From contig NZ_CP030053.1 in assembly GCF_004114955.1 (NCBI RefSeq), positions 4,464,001 to 4,528,000 on the forward strand: a stretch of DNA of 64,000 nucleotides, read 5' to 3'. The notes below the pieces were generated by a model. It worked only from the letters and a program-made list of their open reading frames with translations. It searched no databases and was not told where the DNA came from. This document shows, piece by piece, positions 34,586-42,785 of this stretch; positions within the stretch are counted from its first letter, which is position 1, and every line of letters begins with the position of its first letter. The position numbers and the translations under genes were made by a program. This stretch comes from Bradyrhizobium guangzhouense. GTDB taxonomy: Bacteria; Pseudomonadota; Alphaproteobacteria; Rhizobiales; Xanthobacteraceae.

Positions 34586-35674
34586 TCAGCTCTGCGAGTG
34601 ACGCGCCATGAAGATGTCGTAACCGACTTCTGCGACCTGGAACCAGGCATAGCTCTCGTTGGAGAATTTGGTGAGGGACTCGTAGACCTTCTTGAAATTG
34701 GGATTGGTCGCCGAGACCTCGTCGTGCAGCTCCTTCGCCGCCTTGTAGCAGGCGTCCATGATCGGCGGCGAGAAGGCGTGCAGCTTGGTGCCGTTGGCGA
34801 GCAACTTGCGCAACGCCAGCGGATTGGCCTGGTCGTAGCGCGCCATCATGTAGTTGTTGGAGTAGTGGCCGGCCTGCGTGAGCACGCTTTGATAATATTT
34901 CGGCAGCGCGTTCCATTTGTCGAGATTGACGAAGGCGAGCAGCATCGGACCGCCTTCCCACCAGCCGGGATAATAGTAGTGCGGCGCGATCTTGTAGAAG
35001 CCGAGCTTCTCGTCGTCATAGGGGCCGACCCATTCGGCACCATCGATGGTGCCCTTCTCCAGCGCCGGATAGATGTCGCCGCCGGCAAGCTGTTGCGGCA
35101 CCACGCCGAGCTTCAGCAGCACGCGGCCGGCGAAGCCACCGATGCGAAATTTGAGGCCCTGGAGATCCTCGACGGTGTTGACCTCTTTCCTGAACCAGCC
35201 GCCCATCTGGCAGCCGGTGTTGCCGGCGAGCAGCGAGGTGACGTTGTAGCTCTTGTAGAAGTCGTTGAGGATGTCCTTGCCCCCACCCAGCATGTACCAG
35301 GCCTGGTTGACGCGCATGTTCGGACCGAACGGCACCGACGAGCCGAAGGTGAAGGTCGGATCCTTCCCGAAATAATAGTAGGATGCGGTGTGGCCGATCT
35401 CGCAGGTGGCGTTCTGCACCGCGTCCAGCACCTGGAGGCCCGGCACGATCTCGCCGGCTGCAAAAGGCTGGATCTGGAATTTGTTGTCGGTCGCCTCCGC
35501 CACCATCTTGCACATCATCTCGGCGCCGCCATAGAGCGTGTCGAGCGATTTCGGCCAGCTCGTCGGCATGCGCCATTTGATCTCCGGCATCGACTGCGCA
35601 ATCGCGGGAGAAGCGAGCGTGGCGGCCCCAGCCGCAGCAAGTCCAGTGACCTTGATGAAGTCTCGTCTTTTCAT
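34586..35674 (-). CDS. TRAP transporter solute-binding protein, TakP/FcbT1-like, copy 1
   Basis: A 362-residue periplasmic binding protein with a twin-arginine signal (MKRRDFIKVTGLAAAGAATL, cut near AIAQ). The mature part follows the 2-oxoacid-binding TakP pattern of Rhodobacter sphaeroides: EIKWRMPTSWPKSLDTLYGG, FQIQPFAAGEIVPGLQVLDA, YYYFGKDPTFTFG, NTGCQMGGWFRKE, GVVPQQLAGGDIYPALEKG and AEWVGPYDDEKLGFY. Substrates of the class include pyruvate and other 2-oxoacids, mannitol or chlorobenzoates. AGGAAATC precedes ATG 35674. No permease is adjacent; the QM pair at 27761 is of the matching class. Confidence 0.9.
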   Translation of the reverse strand: MKRRDFIKVTGLAAAGAATLASPAIAQSMPEIKWRMPTSWPKSLDTLYGGAEMMCKMVAEATDNKFQIQPFAAGEIVPGLQVLDAVQNATCEIGHTASYYYFGKDPTFTFGSSVPFGPNMRVNQAWYMLGGGKDILNDFYKSYNVTSLLAGNTGCQMGGWFRKEVNTVEDLQGLKFRIGGFAGRVLLKLGVVPQQLAGGDIYPALEKGTIDGAEWVGPYDDEKLGFYKIAPHYYYPGWWEGGPMLLAFVNLDKWNALPKYYQSVLTQAGHYSNNYMMARYDQANPLALRKLLANGTKLHAFSPPIMDACYKAAKELHDEVSATNPNFKKVYESLTKFSNESYAWFQVAEVGYDIFMARHSQS

Positions 35675-35782
35675 GATTTCCTGCCCTGATGTATCAGTGA
35701 TTGTGGGCCTTCTTTCCGAGGCTTGGGAACCAGCATGGCGCAACGCCGAGGCGAATGCCATCGTCATCGCACTGCGGCATGG

Positions 35783-35812
35783 AAAAAGGGCCGGCCTCGG
35801 TGGCGAGCCGGC
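35783..35812 (-). terminator. rho-independent terminator of the SDR-sigma operon
   Basis: Read on the minus strand, GCCGGCTCG and CGAGGCCGGC form a stem with one bulge around CCAC, followed by CCTTTTT. It lies 73 nt past the sigma-factor stop codon. Confidence 0.65.
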
Positions 35813-35884
35813 ATCAGGACGGGGCAGCTATTTTCCGAATTCACGGCCCGCGCGGCTTTTGCCAAAGGTTGATGGCCCCGATCC

Positions 35885-36952
35885 CTATCCTTCCAGCGTC
35901 ACCGGCAGGCCAAACGCGCTGAACAGACGCGGGCTGGAAGGTCTCACAAACAGGGTCAGGCTGGAGACCGACTCGTGCCCGAGGGAGAGCACCTGGATGG
36001 AATGCGCCCTCCACTCCTCGCCGGCGCGGGCATAGGCGGCGAACGCCGGCTGTCCGTTAGCCGCGGTCGTCAACAGACGATAGCCCTCATAGTCTTTCCA
36101 CGCCCATTTGAAGAACGCGCGAATTGATTGACGCCCCGCATACCACTGCGACATCGGCGGCATGGTGTAAGTGGCGTCCTCCTTCAGAAGGGCCACGAAG
36201 CCATCGAGATCGAGCGCTTCCCACGCCTTCACGTACCGACCAAGGAGTATCTTCTGCGCCGCGTCGGGCTCCGCACCTGCAACGGTCTCCTGACGACGTC
36301 CTCTTTCGGTCGTCGTCCGCGCACGCTGCAGGGCGCTGTTGATCGAGGTCGTCGAGCCGCCCAGCAGGGTGGCAACTTCTGACACTTTCCAGCCCAGCAC
36401 GTCGCACAGCAAGAGCGCAGCCCGCTGGCGCGGCGGAAGCTGCTGGATCGCGGCAACGAAGGCAAGCTGGACCGCTTCACGCGCAGCGTAACGCGCCTCC
36501 GGGTTCGGGGTCCCGTCGAGTACACCCTCGAGCTCGGAATCCGGGTAGGGATCGATCCATGCGACCTCGTCCGCCGGTATGCCGTCCGGCATCCGATCAT
36601 CAGGCGGAAATCGGCGATCGGGCAAGAACCGCCGCTGCTGTGTTCGGCTGGCCAGCGCATCGAGACAGACATTCGTTGCGATCCGGAATAGCCAGGCACG
36701 AAAGGACCCGCGTTCCTCGAAGCGATCGAAATTGCGCCAGGCGCGCAGATAGGTCTCCTGAACCAGGTCCTCGGCCTCAGAAATCGAGCCCATCATCCTG
36801 TAGCAGTGCAATTTGAGCCCACGCCGGAAAGGCTCGGCGAGTTGCTCGAATGTGTGGCTCCCCCGCGGCGAGGTCGCTGCAGCCGTTGTCGGATGCGGAC
36901 GGGTCATGTCATTCGACATCGCAGCTGCGCTCTCTTTTCCAACCGGGCTCAT
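35885..36952 (-). CDS. ECF-type sigma-70 factor with C-terminal SnoaL domain
   Basis: A 355-residue sigma factor. Region 2 is visible in FRRGLKLHCYRMMGSISEAEDLVQETYLRAWRN and RAWLFRIATNVCLDALASR. Region 4 is visible in IQQLPPRQRAALLLCDVLGWKVSEVATLL and STTSINSALQRAR. The last 130 residues form a SnoaL/NTF2-like domain (YVKAWEALDLDGFVALLKED, TYTMPPMSQWYAGRQSIRAF). This is the TIGR02960-like class, in which the appended domain is thought to replace an anti-sigma factor in controlling activity. The start overlaps the upstream SDR stop by 4 nt (ATGA); ATG 36919 is an alternative. Confidence 0.9.
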   Translation of the reverse strand: MSPVGKESAAAMSNDMTRPHPTTAAATSPRGSHTFEQLAEPFRRGLKLHCYRMMGSISEAEDLVQETYLRAWRNFDRFEERGSFRAWLFRIATNVCLDALASRTQQRRFLPDRRFPPDDRMPDGIPADEVAWIDPYPDSELEGVLDGTPNPEARYAAREAVQLAFVAAIQQLPPRQRAALLLCDVLGWKVSEVATLLGGSTTSINSALQRARTTTERGRRQETVAGAEPDAAQKILLGRYVKAWEALDLDGFVALLKEDATYTMPPMSQWYAGRQSIRAFFKWAWKDYEGYRLLTTAANGQPAFAAYARAGEEWRAHSIQVLSLGHESVSSLTLFVRPSSPRLFSAFGLPVTLEG

Positions 36953-37695
36953 AACTGCACGGTTTCGAGACAGTTCCCCGAGACCACGAAGACGCTGCCC
37001 TCGGGCTTGTCGCTGGCGGCCAGCTCGATGATCGCCTCCGCAGCGTGAGCTGCCGTTGGCGGAGAGGCCATGCTGCGAATGAAGTCGTCCGCCGATATGC
37101 CGAGATAATCGGAGTACCCGGCAATTGCGCTCTCCCCGAGCTCGGTCCCGGCCAGGATGCGGGGAGCGATCGCGAGAAATCGTAGTCCAAGCCCGAGACG
37201 ATCCGATTCCTTCTGGCTGTAATTCGCGATGAAGAGCTGTGTGCGCTTGGACCCGGCATAGCCGCCCGTCAGAGGCGAGCCCGCAAGGGCCGCTCCGCTG
37301 GAGACAAGAACGATCCTTGTGCCCTCCGGCAACGGCCGGGTCAGTGCTGCCTTGCAGAAATGAAACGCGATCTTGACGTCACTCTCCCAATTTACCGCGA
37401 ACTGTTGCCAGCTCTGCTCATGCAGAGGCGCCAAAGAGGGATGCGTGCCTGCGCAAATGACCAGGATATCGGGCACCATCGCGTCAAACAGCTTCGGCGG
37501 GGCTTCGGGATCCGTCGCATCGAGCGACATCGTTTCCAGGCCCGGCAGGCTCCGGGCCAGCTCTTGGAGGACGCCGGGTTGACGCGCGAGCGCAAGCACC
37601 TCTGCGCCATGGCGGTGCGCCTCCTCGACCAGACGCCGTCCCACGCCTCGACTACCGCCGACGACGATCATTTTCTTGCCTGCGAGTGCGTGCAT
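36949..37695 (-). CDS. short-chain dehydrogenase/reductase, atypical
   Basis: A 248-residue Rossmann-fold oxidoreductase. The cofactor loop is VVGGSRGVGRRLVEEA (GGxxGxG variant), followed by DILVICAGTHPS (NAG replaced by CAG), LVSSGAALAG (catalytic Ser region) and GYAGSKRTQLF (YxxxK). Substrate unknown. It follows another SDR by 33 nt and is translationally coupled to the sigma factor. Confidence 0.85.
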   Translation of the reverse strand: MHALAGKKMIVVGGSRGVGRRLVEEAHRHGAEVLALARQPGVLQELARSLPGLETMSLDATDPEAPPKLFDAMVPDILVICAGTHPSLAPLHEQSWQQFAVNWESDVKIAFHFCKAALTRPLPEGTRIVLVSSGAALAGSPLTGGYAGSKRTQLFIANYSQKESDRLGLGLRFLAIAPRILAGTELGESAIAGYSDYLGISADDFIRSMASPPTAAHAAEAIIELAASDKPEGSVFVVSGNCLETVQL

Positions 37696-37728
37696 CTCAT
37701 CCTCCCGGATTGGTTCGCTCGGTATCTG

Positions 37729-38499
37729 TCAAACAGCAGCGGGAACGAGCTTCCTGGAGGCTTTCCAGAGCTGCGCGTTGATGAAATCGGGCGCAATGCG
37801 CCGCATGAGTGCCAACTGGCTGGACTGGCCCGGCCGAATCTCGAGAGTGCCCTTGCGCAGCGACTTGAACGACTGTTTCACCAGTTCGTCGGTCGTGATC
37901 ATGGTGATGCCGTCACCGTCGCGCAGGTCGGCGGTCATATCGGTCTTGACCGCCGGCGGCATGAGTTCGATGACCTCAACGCCAGTCTCCTCGAGTTGGA
38001 AGCGGAGCGACTGGGTGTAGGAATGGATGGCCGCCTTCGTGGCGCAATAGATCGGAATGCAGGGCAACGGCACGAAGGCCAGTGCGGACGACACGTTGAT
38101 CAGCGTGCCCTTGTTGGCCTTGAGAAGGTCCATGAAGGCAGAGGTCACGCGAATGACGCCACCTGCGTTGACCTCCAACTCCTTGGTGAGGCCGGCCAGA
38201 TCCGTGGCTGTCCCCTTGAGGTTCTTGTAAAGGCTGATGCCGGCGTTGTTCATCAGGACATCGAGTCGCGGAAACTCCGCCGCCATGCGCGTCGCGAGGG
38301 CGCGGATTTGATCGGGGTCAGCGACGTCGCTCTGAATCGCGTGGAGCTTTGGATACCTCCGCTTGACGTCTTCGATCAGCCGCTGACGGCGGCCCGTGAC
38401 AATGACCTGATTGCCGAGTTCGGCGAATTTGAGTGCAAACGCGAGACCGATGCCCGCGGTACCTCCCGTGATGAGGATGGTGCGACCGGTGAGTTTCAT
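37729..38499 (-). CDS. short-chain dehydrogenase (DltE-like)
   Basis: A 256-residue classical SDR: cofactor motif ILITGGTAGIGLAFALKFAE, DVLMNNAGISLY (NNAG), INVSSALAFVPLPCIPIYCATKAAIHSY with the Ser-Tyr-Lys triad (YCATK), and a basic C-terminus. It resembles DltE/YvaG-type oxidoreductases without a known substrate. ATG 38499 is used because the Rossmann motif begins five residues later. It is the first gene of a three-gene unit with a second SDR and the sigma factor. Confidence 0.88.
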   Translation of the reverse strand: MKLTGRTILITGGTAGIGLAFALKFAELGNQVIVTGRRQRLIEDVKRRYPKLHAIQSDVADPDQIRALATRMAAEFPRLDVLMNNAGISLYKNLKGTATDLAGLTKELEVNAGGVIRVTSAFMDLLKANKGTLINVSSALAFVPLPCIPIYCATKAAIHSYTQSLRFQLEETGVEVIELMPPAVKTDMTADLRDGDGITMITTDELVKQSFKSLRKGTLEIRPGQSSQLALMRRIAPDFINAQLWKASRKLVPAAV

Positions 38500-38613
38500 G
38501 GACGTCCGAAATCCCTCTGAATGCGGGCCCTCGCGGGCCACCTAATGTGTATGACTGGCAGACCAGCCGAAACTCACCGGTGGACGTCGGATTTTTTTGA
38601 GCGCCGGCCAGGC

Positions 38614-39030
38614 TTACCAGTAAGGTTTGAAGGGATGTCCGGCCTTCATCTCCCACAGGACATTCACAATCACCCAGCGGCCGTTGAGGCGCGACAGGTG
38701 TAGGTAGTCGATCCAGGTCGATGCGGTCACCCTGGCACTGGCGGCATTGTTGCAGATGTCGAAGACGACGATGTCCTGCTGGCGTTCCGCCGTCGGCGTC
38801 GGACGGTCAGCCTTCTGCCGCGTCAGCTTTGTGAGGGCAAGCGCGCTCATCTCGGCGACGGTACCACGCCCGGATGCGGCGTCGACGTAAGCGATGCGCT
38901 TGGCGAGCTCGGGATGAAGCGCACGTTCCATGCGCGCCTCATCGCCATCGTAGAACCCTTCGATATAGTCGAGCAGCGTCCGCTCTATTGCCTCAAGGTC
39001 GTCCCGTCCTGCGATATTGGCGTCGTCCAT
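38614..39030 (-). CDS. NTF2-like (lumazine-binding-like/DUF4440-type) protein
   Basis: A 138-residue protein of the NTF2 fold: DLEAIERTLLDYIEGFYDGDEARMERALHPELAKRI at the start, then DIVVFDICNNAASARVTASTWIDYLHLSRLNGRWVIVNVLWEM. The pattern matches putative lumazine-binding or DUF4440 proteins that bind small ligands. It lies 114 nt upstream of the SDR-SDR-sigma unit on the same strand and may belong to it. The sigma factor carries a related fold at its C-terminus. Confidence 0.75.
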   Translation of the reverse strand: MDDANIAGRDDLEAIERTLLDYIEGFYDGDEARMERALHPELAKRIAYVDAASGRGTVAEMSALALTKLTRQKADRPTPTAERQQDIVVFDICNNAASARVTASTWIDYLHLSRLNGRWVIVNVLWEMKAGHPFKPYW

Positions 39031-39193
39031 CTCTGGTTTCCCCCGGCTTGGGGGCCCAGCCTAACCTTTCGGCCAGGGAGCGGAGAGTAACAATCCTGAC
39101 GCGAATTGCGTCATGAGCCTGTCTTCCAACTCCGCGGAATCGACGCAATCGCCGCGGCTGGGCTTATGTTCAGACATGTTCTTTGTTCGTTAT

Positions 39194-39430
39194 TCACTGC
39201 GCTGCGTCGGCCCGATTTGCGTAAGCGATCGGCTCATCGAATTGGCTCGCCGCGAAGTCATATCGCCGCCCCTCGATCCGGTTGTAGAAGTGGTCGCCGG
39301 CCGGCAGCGGCGTCTTCAGCAGGTCACCGCCGAACAGTTCCTGGACCAGCAGGGACGTGACATTGCATTGTCCTGCCGGATTGTCCGCCGTCCACTGGCT
39401 GGCTGTCGCTGACGACCATGCCTTCGAACT
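39194..39430 (-). pseudogene. YunG-like protein remnant, no start codon
   Basis: The frame reads WSSATASQWTADNPAGQCNV, then TSLLVQELFGGDLLKT, GDHFYNRIEGRRYDFAASQF and stops shortly after. It fits the YunG-family core (a W, a PAxGQCxVT motif, GGxLLxT, and H-x-x-N-R). No ATG, GTG or TTG exists in frame before the conserved block, and an in-frame TGA lies 12 nt upstream of the first Trp. The upstream part must be frameshifted or lost, and the C-terminus also ends early. Function of the family is unknown. Confidence 0.5.
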
Positions 39431-39612
39431 TCATCGTCGCCCAAGGGTGACGGTCGCCACCAGAATTCGGATTATTCGATTATCGGTTTATGCCACTGTT
39501 TTGCCCGACGGGTCAAGCCAAACTCCATCCACGCATCATTGCGCCCTCCCCCATTTCTACTGTGCATGGGGTTGTTTTGCGGATTTTGCGTGCGCCTGCC
39601 GTCTCGCCCACG

Positions 39613-39645
39613 AAAAAGGCCCGGCCTCGCGAACGAGGCCGGGCC
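39613..39645 (-). terminator. rho-independent terminator of dctP copy 2
   Basis: GGCCCGGCCTCG and CGAGGCCGGGCC form a perfect 12-bp stem with a CGAA loop. On the minus strand it is followed by TTTTT. It lies 27 nt past the dctP stop codon. Confidence 0.9.
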
Positions 39646-39672
39646 ATTCCGTCTGACAGCTCGAGCCGACGA

Positions 39673-40764
39673 TCAGCCGCGGGTGCGCGAGCGGATCATG
39701 AAGCTGTCGTAGGTGTACTCGGCGACCTGCCACCACAGATATTCGTCGGAGCGGTAGGCCTGCATCGCGTCGATCGACTTCTTGAAGTCGGCGTTCTTGG
39801 CCGAGATCTCTGCCCACAGCTCGTTGGTCGCCTTGAGGCAGGCCTCCAGCACTTCGTTGGTGAAGGGACGCAGCTGCGTGCCGCCGGCGACAAGACGCTT
39901 CAGCGCAGCCGGGTTCTGCATGTCGTAGCGCGCGGCCATCCAGCTGTTGGCGTTGGCCGTCGCATTGGTGAGGATCGCCTGGTAGTTCTTCGGCAGCGAA
40001 TTCCACTTGTCGAGGTTGGCGAAGGCGTGGACCATCGGACCGCCCTCCCAGAAGCCCGGGTAATAGTAGTACTTGGCGACCTTGGCGAAGCCGAGCTTCT
40101 CGTCATCGTAGGGGCCGACCCACTCGGCCGCGTCGATGGTGCCCTTCTCCAGCGCCGGATAGATGTCGCCGCCGGCGAGCTGCTGCGGCACCACGCCGAC
40201 CTTCTGGAGCACCTGGCCTGCGATGCCGCCGATGCGGAATTTCAGGCCGGAGAGATCGGCAACGGTCTTGATCTCCTTGCGGAACCAGCCGCCCATCTGG
40301 GTGCCGGTGTTGCCGCAGGCGAAGCCGATCACGTTCGACTTCTTGAAGAACTCATTGCCCAGTTGCTCGCCGCCGCCCTGGTACCACCAGGAGTTCTGCT
40401 GGCGCGCGTTGAGGCCGAACGGCACCGAGGCGTAGATCGCCCAGGTCGGGTCCTTGCCGACATAGTAGTAGGAGACGGTATGGCTCATCTCGACCGTGCC
40501 GTTCGAGGTCGCGTCGAGCGCCTGCAGGCCGGGCACAACTTCGCCAGCGGCGAACACCTGGATCTGGAACTTGTTGTCGGTCATCTCGGCGACGTACTTG
40601 GCCACCTGCTCACCGCCGCCATAGATGGTGTCGAGCGACTTCGGGAAGCTCGACGTCATGCGCCACTTGATCTCGGGCGAGGATTGCGCAATCGCCGGCG
40701 AGGCGACCGCGGCTGATGCCGCTGCGCCTGCTGCCGACACTTTCAGAAAATCACGACGCTTCAT
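39673..40764 (-). CDS. TRAP transporter solute-binding protein, TakP/FcbT1-like, copy 2
   Basis: A 363-residue paralogue of the protein encoded at 34586, aligning with it over its whole length almost without gaps. It has a twin-arginine signal (MKRRDFLKVSAAGAAASAAV, cleavage near AIAQ) and the same class motifs: EIKWRMTSSFPKSLDTIYGG, FAAGEVVPGLQALDA, YYYVGKDPTWAIY, NTGTQMGGWFRKE and AEWVGPYDDEKLGF. Residues around the pocket differ between copies (for example TFTFGSS versus TWAIYAS), so substrates may differ. No permease is adjacent. Confidence 0.9.
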   Translation of the reverse strand: MKRRDFLKVSAAGAAASAAVASPAIAQSSPEIKWRMTSSFPKSLDTIYGGGEQVAKYVAEMTDNKFQIQVFAAGEVVPGLQALDATSNGTVEMSHTVSYYYVGKDPTWAIYASVPFGLNARQQNSWWYQGGGEQLGNEFFKKSNVIGFACGNTGTQMGGWFRKEIKTVADLSGLKFRIGGIAGQVLQKVGVVPQQLAGGDIYPALEKGTIDAAEWVGPYDDEKLGFAKVAKYYYYPGFWEGGPMVHAFANLDKWNSLPKNYQAILTNATANANSWMAARYDMQNPAALKRLVAGGTQLRPFTNEVLEACLKATNELWAEISAKNADFKKSIDAMQAYRSDEYLWWQVAEYTYDSFMIRSRTRG

Positions 40765-40956
40765 CTTCAGGTCTCTCCTTGCTGGGGCGTGTCCCCGAAC
40801 TTCCTCTTTGCTGCCGCTCATTCCGGCGAGGCGATCTTCCCGCGTCGAACCGTAGGGGCTTTGCCGCCGTGGCGTTTAACACGGAAGCTCTTGCCACGGA
40901 ACGCGACATTGGCATGACAGGGGGCGACGAAAGTCGCATGTCCCCAGACATCAGGC

Positions 40957-42093
40957 TCAGGCCGCGGAAATCGCGCTCTTGAGCTGGTCCCGGACCTGTC
41001 CCGCAATGGCGCGATAGATCGCCGCATGGGGGCCGTCGGGCTCGCTGTCCACGACGGGATTGCCGGCGTCGGATGTCGCGCGAATCGCCATGTGCAGCGG
41101 GATCTCGCCCAGGAACGGTACTCCGAGCTTCTCCGCCTCGTGGCGCGCGCCACCGTGGCCGAAGATGTCGGATTTCGTGCCGCAATGCGGGCACTGAAAG
41201 TAGCTCATGTTCTCGACGATGCCGAGCACGGGCACGTTGACCTTCTTGAACATGGCGAGCCCCCGCCGCGCGTCGATCAGCGACAGGTCCTGCGGGGTCG
41301 AGACGATCACGGCGCCCTTCAGCGGCACGTTCTGCGCCAGCGTGAGCTGGGCATCGCCGGTGCCCGGCGGCATGTCGACGACGAGCACGTCGAGCGTGCC
41401 CCATGCGACGTCGCGCAGCATCTGCGTCACCGCCGACATCACCATCGGGCCGCGCCAGATCATCGCGGTCTCTTCCTCGACCAGGAAGCCGATCGACATG
41501 ATGGCGAGGCCGAAGCGCCGCAGCGGAATCATCTTGCGCTCGCCGTCCAGCTCCGGCTTCTGGTGCAGGCCGGTCAGCCGCGGCACCGAGGGGCCGTAGA
41601 TGTCGGCATCGAGCAGCCCGACCTTGAGGCCGAGGTCGCGCAAGCCGAGCGCCAGGTTGAGCGCGGTGGTCGACTTGCCGACGCCGCCCTTGCCGGAGGC
41701 GACCGCGATCACGGCAGCAACGCCCGGAATTTCGGACTGCCGCGCCATCGGCGATTGCGCGCCGCCCTGTGGCGGCGGCTTGTGGGCGTGGACCGGTTGC
41801 ACGCCAGGCGTGCCGCGGCTCGGCGGCGGTGGCGGTGCGGCGCCCGCCTTGCGCTCGGCAGTCAGCGCGACCATCACGGTGGTGACGCCTGGAAGGCCGC
41901 GCACGGCCGCCTCGGCCTCGGCCCGGATGGATTCCCAGGCCCGCGCCTCGGCGGCATCGACGTTGATCGAGAAGAACACCTTGCCGTCGGACGCACTGAT
42001 CGCGCTCAGCACATTGGCATTGGTGAGCGCGACCCCGCGGGGCGACTTGATCTTGGCGAGGCTGTCGAGGACCTGTTGCTGCGTCACGCTCAA
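40957..42093 (-). CDS. apbC: Mrp/ApbC-family Fe-S cluster carrier ATPase
   Basis: A 378-residue P-loop protein that binds and delivers Fe-S clusters. An N-terminal DUF59/MIP18-like domain (residues 1-80) is followed by a Pro-rich linker (AAPPPPPSRGTPG). The ATPase follows: VASGKGGVGKSTTALNLAL (deviant Walker A), LLDADIYGPSVPRL, VVDMPPGTGDAQL, and the cluster-binding CPHC in MSYFQCPHCGTKSDIFG. A TTG at 42093 with AGGAG 8 nt upstream is the likely start; ATG occurs only in another frame or further upstream. Confidence 0.92.
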   Translation of the reverse strand: MSVTQQQVLDSLAKIKSPRGVALTNANVLSAISASDGKVFFSINVDAAEARAWESIRAEAEAAVRGLPGVTTVMVALTAERKAGAAPPPPPSRGTPGVQPVHAHKPPPQGGAQSPMARQSEIPGVAAVIAVASGKGGVGKSTTALNLALGLRDLGLKVGLLDADIYGPSVPRLTGLHQKPELDGERKMIPLRRFGLAIMSIGFLVEEETAMIWRGPMVMSAVTQMLRDVAWGTLDVLVVDMPPGTGDAQLTLAQNVPLKGAVIVSTPQDLSLIDARRGLAMFKKVNVPVLGIVENMSYFQCPHCGTKSDIFGHGGARHEAEKLGVPFLGEIPLHMAIRATSDAGNPVVDSEPDGPHAAIYRAIAGQVRDQLKSAISAA

Positions 42094-42146
42094 AGCGCAT
42101 CTCCTAAAGTTCAAGATGCCCCATTAGAGCGGAAACGGCCAAAAGG

Positions 42147-42596
42147 CTACTGCCTGCCGATATCGTCAGCCATCTCGGCGGGCGCGGCTCCCTGCTCCAG
42201 GGCCGCCTCGTAATTGAGCTCGATCATGACCCCGTTGGGGTCGTGGACGAAGATCTGCCAGAGGTCGCCGCCGGGCACCTGGCGGGAATCGAATGTCATG
42301 CCCTTGGAGGCCAAGCGCTGCTTCATGCCGTCGAAGCCGCGGCTGACGAAGGCGACGTGGTGGACCACGCCGGAATCCGGCTTTTGCGGCTCGGAGGTCG
42401 GGGAAATATCGACGAGGTGCACCACCGGCTTGCCCTCGCTGTACATCCAGGCTCCCGGGAAGGCGAAATTCGGCCGGGGTCCTTTTTCGAGGCCCAGCAC
42501 GTCCTCGTAAAAGCGGACAGTCTCGGCCAGATTCCGGGTCCGGATGTTGAAATGATCGAGGACGCCAACGCTCACGCTGCCCGAGCCTGCTGCCAT
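42147..42596 (-). CDS. VOC/glyoxalase-family protein
   Basis: A 149-residue metal-dependent vicinal-oxygen-chelate fold protein: LDHFNIRTRNLAETVRFYED, then VHLVDISP, VHHVAFVSRGFDGMKQRLASKG and FVHDPNGVMIELNYE (C-terminal metal ligand Glu). His and Glu ligands appear at the expected spots (DHF, HHV, IELN). Glyoxalase, dioxygenase or resistance functions are all possible. A GGGAG motif precedes the ATG. Confidence 0.85.
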   Translation of the reverse strand: MAAGSGSVSVGVLDHFNIRTRNLAETVRFYEDVLGLEKGPRPNFAFPGAWMYSEGKPVVHLVDISPTSEPQKPDSGVVHHVAFVSRGFDGMKQRLASKGMTFDSRQVPGGDLWQIFVHDPNGVMIELNYEAALEQGAAPAEMADDIGRQ

Positions 42597-42785
42597 GGTT
42601 TCGCTCCCTTGTTTTGAAGTCCTTTAGTCCCACCATCCTAGCACAGGAGGCCGCCAAACGAAGCCGTTGCCCTCCGCCCCTAAGAGTTTATGGTGCGCCC
42701 GGCCGCCCTTGGGCGGAACCCTAGGGATCCCGGCTGGCGCCCCTCGCCCGGCTGCAACCGTAAAACTCAAGCTACGGACACACAT

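Larger units (their letters stand above)
39031..39672. other. intergenic region, 642 bp, holding a YunG-like remnant and a terminator
   Basis: There is no intact gene. The minus-strand open frame at 39194-39430 encodes a YunG-like domain lacking a start codon. A strong terminator lies at 39613-39645. The rest (39430-39610) shows nothing recognisable. Confidence 0.6.
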
